Assembly: GCA_051294375.1 (NCBI GenBank)
Contig: CM119263.1
Coordinates: forward strand, 2,256,113 to 2,320,112
Reading direction: 5' to 3'
Source: Paraspadella gotoi
Lineage: Eukaryota > Chaetognatha
DNA length: 64,000 bases
Part shown: positions 60,563 to 64,000 of the stretch, one piece after another
How the letters are laid out: each line of letters opens with the position of its first letter
How positions within the stretch are numbered: the first letter of the stretch is position 1
Translations under genes and position numbers: made by a program
The notes under the pieces: model-generated
What the model was told of the DNA's origin: nothing
What the model saw: only the letters and a program-made list of their open reading frames with translations
Databases searched by the model: none

Positions 60563-61854
60563 TCTCTCTCTCTCTCTGCTCTCTCGTGCTCTCTCTCTCT
60601 CGGTCGTTCAGACGCGGTTAATGATGTTGATGTTATTCCGTCGATGAGAAAATTTACCCGCACGTTATGTTGTTGTTGTGTTGGTTTTGCGCGTCCGGTC
60701 GATCGTCGTCATCGTCGTCGTGGCTGACGATGAGTGCACTGGCGCGATGGGGAGCGGCGAGGTGGTTTGGCTGGGTGGCGAGAAGGTTGGGTGTGTTAAC
60801 GAGGGTGGGACGGGGTAGTAGCGGGGGTCGTTGGAGCTGGGTCGGAGGGATGGGTCGAATCGACTGTGGGTGGAGCGAATTGGCGAGTCTGGTCGGGTCA
60901 AGGAGATGACCATCCTGGGTGGGATGAACGGGAGGGGGGAAATGGTCGGGCTGAGGGAGACGGTCGGGCTGAGAGAGCCGGTCGGGCTGGGCGGCTTGCG
61001 GACTGGCGAGGGGCTGAGCGTCGAGGTTCGTTTCTCTCCAAACTCGTCTCGTTGTAGTGACGTCGGCGTAGTTATCGCTGGGGAAGAAGATGAACAACAA
61101 CAACATCGCATTAAATTAAATTAAATTAAATTAAATTAAGTTATAGTAAACTAAATTTATAAGAAACACAACTATAGAAATATGTATAGAAAAACTTAGA
61201 ACGTAAAACTTTTGACCATGTTAAGTACAGACGTAGAAATAAGAATAAAGCAATAAACGGAAAATTTTTCCAAAATCTCATTTGCATATTGCAGAAAAAT
61301 GAAATATGTCTAATTGAAGTTTTGCTTAAATGTTTTTTTGACTTTTGACAAATAGATTTGACCACTTATCAATGTCAATTGAGTTTATAAATATAAGTGA
61401 ATCTTTTTTAAAGCAACGTCAACGGAACTTTCAAGCATAAGAATTGATTTTCGATCTTAATCTTACCTGGAATATCCGAAATTTTGTTTGGCGGCCTGAC
61501 CCGTCGCTTGGTAGGAAGCGGCGCGAACGGCGGCGGGGCGGGGTAAGGTTCGGGTAGGGCTCGACGGGGCGGCGGGGTTGGAGGCGTTGGTGACGGTGGG
61601 AGTGGATGTGGGGAAAGGGGTAATGTTGGAGGTGGGGTTGGCGGGGGTTCCGAGGTTGTAAACGGCCCGAACGAGATTCTGGTCGGGATGTCCTCCCAGA
61701 CTATGTCCTCTGAGACTTTGTCCCTCGTGACTTTGTCCCGCGAAGAGTCTCGTCGTCGTCGTCGCCTGATTCCCGGGCGGCGCCAAAATTCGCGTCGGTG
61801 AACGAAGAGCCGGTCTAAGACGCGCCGCTTCCGCCGAAGATTCCAGGGGATCGT
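53091..61854 (-). CDS. Pro/Ser/Asn/Gln-rich, probably disordered protein (tentative multi-exon gene)
   Basis: Minus-strand blocks with good splice sites and compatible phases are 61467-61854, 60658-61077, 58403-58730, 56932-57104 and 53091-54171. The strongest parts are the first (cag acceptor, TCCAG|GTAAGA donor) and the last (359 codons, TAA stop). Both encode Pro/Ser/Thr-rich sequence of one style, and the first can splice straight to the last in phase. The last exon has poly-Asn/Ser, Pro-Gln and Gln-rich tracts. No folded domain is recognised; such sequence is usual in transcription-related or RNA-binding disordered regions. The first exon starts in phase 1, so further 5' exons lie beyond 61854. 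The middle exons are uncertain because they fall in the 1.4-kb duplicated segment. Confidence 0.5.
54675..54885. repeat. 56-bp minisatellite
   Basis: Units starting CTGTTATCCACTACTGTTTG and ending CTCTCGCTACCCTT are repeated about four times with few differences. Confidence 0.9.
56420..56595. mobile_element. Second copy of the 224-bp MITE family, left end missing
   Basis: The right terminus TATATTGGTTGTACCAATTT at about 56573-56592 and internal blocks (GTGAGAG..CTTGATT, GATGGAGG..TTAAAC, TGTCCAAA) align with the 48550-48773 copy. The left inverted repeat is not recognisable. Confidence 0.6.
56932..57104 (-). CDS. Disordered-protein gene, possible small exon
   Basis: Between AATCTCAG and GGGCG|GTGGAG, phase 0 in and phase 2 out, as neighbouring exons need. 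It encodes Ala/Ser repeats from a 15-nt tandem repeat. A different frame over the same bases is open and Pro-rich, then Cys-rich (56681-57136). Only phase fit supports this exon. Confidence 0.25.
58052..59433. repeat. 1.4-kb duplication, first copy
   Basis: Starts at a poly-T/GCAGATCTGTTTCTCTCTG junction and ends at a 25-N gap. After the gap the sequence restarts with the same poly-T and GCAGATCTG, so the two contig ends overlap in content. Confidence 0.9.
58403..58730 (-). CDS. Disordered-protein gene, possible exon
   Basis: After TACTCCTCAG the frame entered in phase 2 stays open for 109 codons (DFAASAATLPAALHAQISAA and onward, ending GHGDER) to AGG|GTGAGG. The duplicate at 59802-60129 carries an extra two bases and a lost base and is frameshifted. 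Confidence 0.4.
59434..59458. other. Assembly gap (25 N) between overlapping ends
   Basis: One of six gaps of exactly 25 N; the others are at 1173, 13341, 21000, 35026 and 41227. A 10-N gap lies at 40600. The equal length implies a placeholder, not a measured size. Confidence 1.
59459..60830. repeat. 1.4-kb duplication, second copy
   Basis: Matches 58052-59433 with scattered indels, then continues into unique sequence (exon 60658-61077). Confidence 0.9.
59802..60129 (-). pseudogene. Frameshifted duplicate of the 58403-58730 exon
   Basis: Same acceptor and nearly identical sequence, but GTGAGAGGG replaces GTGGAGGG and there are other one-base changes, so the frame breaks. It is part of the 1.4-kb duplication across the gap at 59434-59458. 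Confidence 0.6.
60658..61077 (-). CDS. Disordered-protein gene, possible exon
   Basis: The acceptor CTTCCCCAG takes phase 2 from the previous exon (AG+C), giving SDNYADVTTTRRVWRETNLD, then repeated QPDRL/SQPDRLP and a Pro/Leu/Asn-rich run, then Asp and Asn runs, to a GCGG|GTAAAT donor. A second frame over the same DNA is also open and Pro/Ser-rich, so the frame is not certain. Confidence 0.45.
61467..61854 (-). CDS. Disordered-protein gene, first visible exon
   Basis: Acceptor AACACCCCCAG, donor TCCAG|GTAAGA. It encodes DPLESSAEAARLRPALRSP, then GQSHEGQSLRGHSLGGHPD (an 18-nt repeat), then Pro/Thr/Asn-rich sequence ending QNFGYS. Confidence 0.6.
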
Positions 61855-61931
61855 CTGGGGGTGTTTAAGGGGTGGTGAGAGATGGTGGCGGTGTAGGGGT
61901 CAGGGGTGGGCGGGGGGATGAGAGATGAGAG

Positions 61932-61973
<42 letters not shown>

Positions 61974-62081
61974 AATATGAGAAGGGGAGATAGAGAAGAT
62001 TCGAGCAGCAACCGGCTTTCGAGACCTTACGACCCTCGTCAGAATCCGCGTAAACAAAAGTATCTCTCTTCTCTCTCTCTT

Positions 62082-62140
<59 letters not shown>
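61932..62140. repeat. Facing (GA)n and (CT)n tracts
   Basis: (GA)n at 61932-61974 and (CT)n at 62064-62138 lie about 90 bases apart, so the segment could fold into a long hairpin around AGATTCGAGCAGCAACCGGC. Confidence 0.75.
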
Positions 62141-62141
<1 letters not shown>

Positions 62142-62739
62142 GTAGGAAAAATTTGTGTCAGTTGCCCTTGATAGGTCACTAAAAATTGATTTTATGAAAA
62201 ACATTTCAGAAAAGAAGCATAAGTATTTACTCTCAATATGTCTATGTCGTGTATTAAAGATTAACGAATTAAGGATTAATTATTACGAACTATAACTATT
62301 ATTATGTTCTTGACTATAATAGTAATAAAAATAGTTTTTCAAAATACCTACGGGACATCGTCCCCTTTCCGGTCTGATCATCAAAACATTTTTTGAAAGG
62401 CATTTTTTTTCATTTTCTGGTTCGGGGAAAGGGTTACAAAAAAAAGGGAACGGTCGAGGAGCGGAGATTGCAAAACATGGTAAAAATCGGAGCTGGCATC
62501 TTTATAGTTGGTTGATGTTAGTGCGGAGATGGCAAAAAAAAATAAAACGCGGCAAACATCGAGACGAAAGAAAAAGGGAGATGGTGGGCGAAAGAAAAAG
62601 CATAAAACGGAATAAAGCGAAGTTTTAAAAAAAAGCAAAAAAAGCAAATCGTGATGGAAGAATCTTTTCAATTTCCTCCTCTTAAAAGTTTTGATCTTCG
62701 TTTGATGGGAGGACAAAACGATGAAGGGCGAAACTGAGG

Positions 62740-63170
62740 ACAAAAAAAAAGAGTTTAAGGCGAAAGATGAGGGACAAAATTTAAGATTAAATCGTGAAGG
62801 ACAAAGCCTCGAAATACCCGGATGTGAGAGACAAAATTTTGAAAATTGAAGATGTAAGAGACTAAGCGTCAAAAAGCCTGGATATGATAGACAAAGTTTT
62901 AAAGTTTCCGGAAGACAGAGACAACGCTTTGAAATGACCGGATGTGATAGACAAAGCCTTGAAATGACCGGATGTCAGAGACAAAGCCTTGAAATTTCCG
63001 GATGTAAGAGTTAAAGCTTCAAAATTCCAGGATGTAAGAGACAAAGCTTCATAATTCCCGGATTAAATACTGAAAATGCACGGATGTGAGATAAACCTAT
63101 TAAAATACCCGTATGTGGTAGAAAGAACATTAAAACTACCCGGATGTCAAAGACGGAACTCGAGATGCGC
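62740..63170. repeat. 30-nt minisatellite
   Basis: Units of the type CCGGATGTGATAGACAAAGC plus TTGAAATGA, in clear register from about 62880 to 63060 and decaying outward. On the minus strand the register encodes a decapeptide (SLTSGHFKAL). No start or splice signals, so coding is unproven. Confidence 0.8.
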
Positions 63171-63429
63171 GTTCCGAATCCGGATCTTCGTTCGAGGACG
63201 ACGACCGATAAAGATTTAACCCGGAAATAGACCGCGGGACAGAAAAAACCCCGCGGGACATAAATCAACCATTCCCCGGAATCTAAGATCGTAAAGAGTT
63301 CCACAACCCAAGAAAAGCAAGAAAAGCAAAAAAAAAAAGTCAAAAAAAGCGGAAAAAGGGAAAGTTCACTCAAGATCGAGAGAACTTACTAAACGTCCCG
63401 GAACGAACCCCCCGTTACCCGGCGAGGAC

Positions 63430-63700
63430 GTGGGGGGGGAGGAAGATGACGACGACGAAGATGACGACGAGGATGACGACGACGACGACGAAGATGACGA
63501 CGACGATGACACTGACATTTTTATTTTTCAATCAGTCACTACGGCATTGAATGTTATCAGTCTCCCAAAAAGCAGTTTATTATGACAAAATGATTAACTT
63601 GTGATTAAAATACAAAGAATCAAGAGCAAAAACTATACGACGACGACAGCGACTAAGACGACGACGACGACGACGACACCATGATGACGACAACGACGAC
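63430..63700. repeat. (GAC/GAT)n trinucleotide tracts
   Basis: GACGACGAAGATGACGACG-type runs at 63447-63515 and 63638-63700, coding for Asp/Glu on the plus strand or Val/Ser on the minus. No gene context. Confidence 0.8.
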
Positions 63701-64000
63701 TGATTTATTCTCGTCAAGAGACGTCGGAACGAGTCCAACTGTCGAAATATTTCTGCCAACGCATATCAAACATTTTTGTACAAAAGCGAAGGATAAAATG
63801 TTTGCAGAAACTAAATGGTGAATTTTTTAATTCCTTTTCGATTTTTCCTTTTTCTTCACTTCTTTTTCACTTTTTAAATATTTTTAAAGAGAATTTTGAA
63901 CAAATTTAATTTTTTCTTTCGTTTATCATCTCGTCATACTATGTTTTTTTTTACCCACTAATGCGGCTGGCCTGAGGCCACTCTCATTGGCCAAAGGCCA

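Overview
This is animal nuclear DNA: spliced genes with canonical GT-AG introns, an XK-related (XKR) membrane-protein gene, a KLHDC1/2-type kelch gene, a large ankyrin-repeat gene, Tc1/mariner and MITE remnants, a tRNA-derived SINE-like element and very abundant (CT)n/(GA)n microsatellites. The phylum cannot be fixed from sequence alone. An invertebrate with a microsatellite-rich genome and GC-rich exons in AT-rich introns and spacers fits best. No bacterial operon, rRNA, CRISPR array or canonical tRNA gene was seen.

Layout. Positions 1-6100 are spacer: GA/CT-rich DNA, a badly copied local duplication, then AT-rich DNA. Positions 6164-27440 (+) hold a nine-exon ankyrin gene of about 1284 codons. 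It is built from about two dozen ankyrin repeats arranged as five higher-order modules, with introns at equivalent places in different modules. Its introns carry a Tc1/mariner relic with intact-looking terminal repeats, TTAGGG-like MITEs, a dispersed repeat family, a 21-nt minisatellite and long polypyrimidine tracts. Positions 28197-34900 repeat the 3' half of the gene. Positions 35000-44200 are spacer with satellites and one complete MITE. Positions 44214-45883 (-) hold the kelch gene, whose 3' end has been copied into a 45-52 bp minisatellite that carries the stop codon. Positions 47076-51779 (-) hold a six-exon XKR gene with a plausible TATA/CCAAT/NRF1 promoter. Positions 53091-61854 (-) hold a tentative gene for a Pro/Ser/Asn/Gln-rich, probably disordered, protein. 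Positions 61900-64000 are spacer with a 30-nt minisatellite.

The window contains several direct duplications: about 4.07 kb (4980-9043 against 9044-13100), about 6.7 kb (21478-28196 against 28197-34900), about 1.4 kb (58052-59433 against 59459-60830), and others near 0.3-2.7, 19.4-21.0 and 40.6-41.1 kb. The copies differ mostly by one-base insertions and deletions, and the boundaries sit in microsatellites or next to 25-N gaps. I read these mainly as unmerged contig ends or unpolished long-read gap fills. The broken second copies are therefore probably not real pseudogenes.

The genes show no shared pathway. Kelch and XKR lie in tandem on the minus strand. XKR relatives act in phospholipid scrambling at the plasma membrane, KLHDC1/2 relatives are CUL2 ubiquitin-ligase substrate receptors, and the ankyrin protein is presumably a scaffold.
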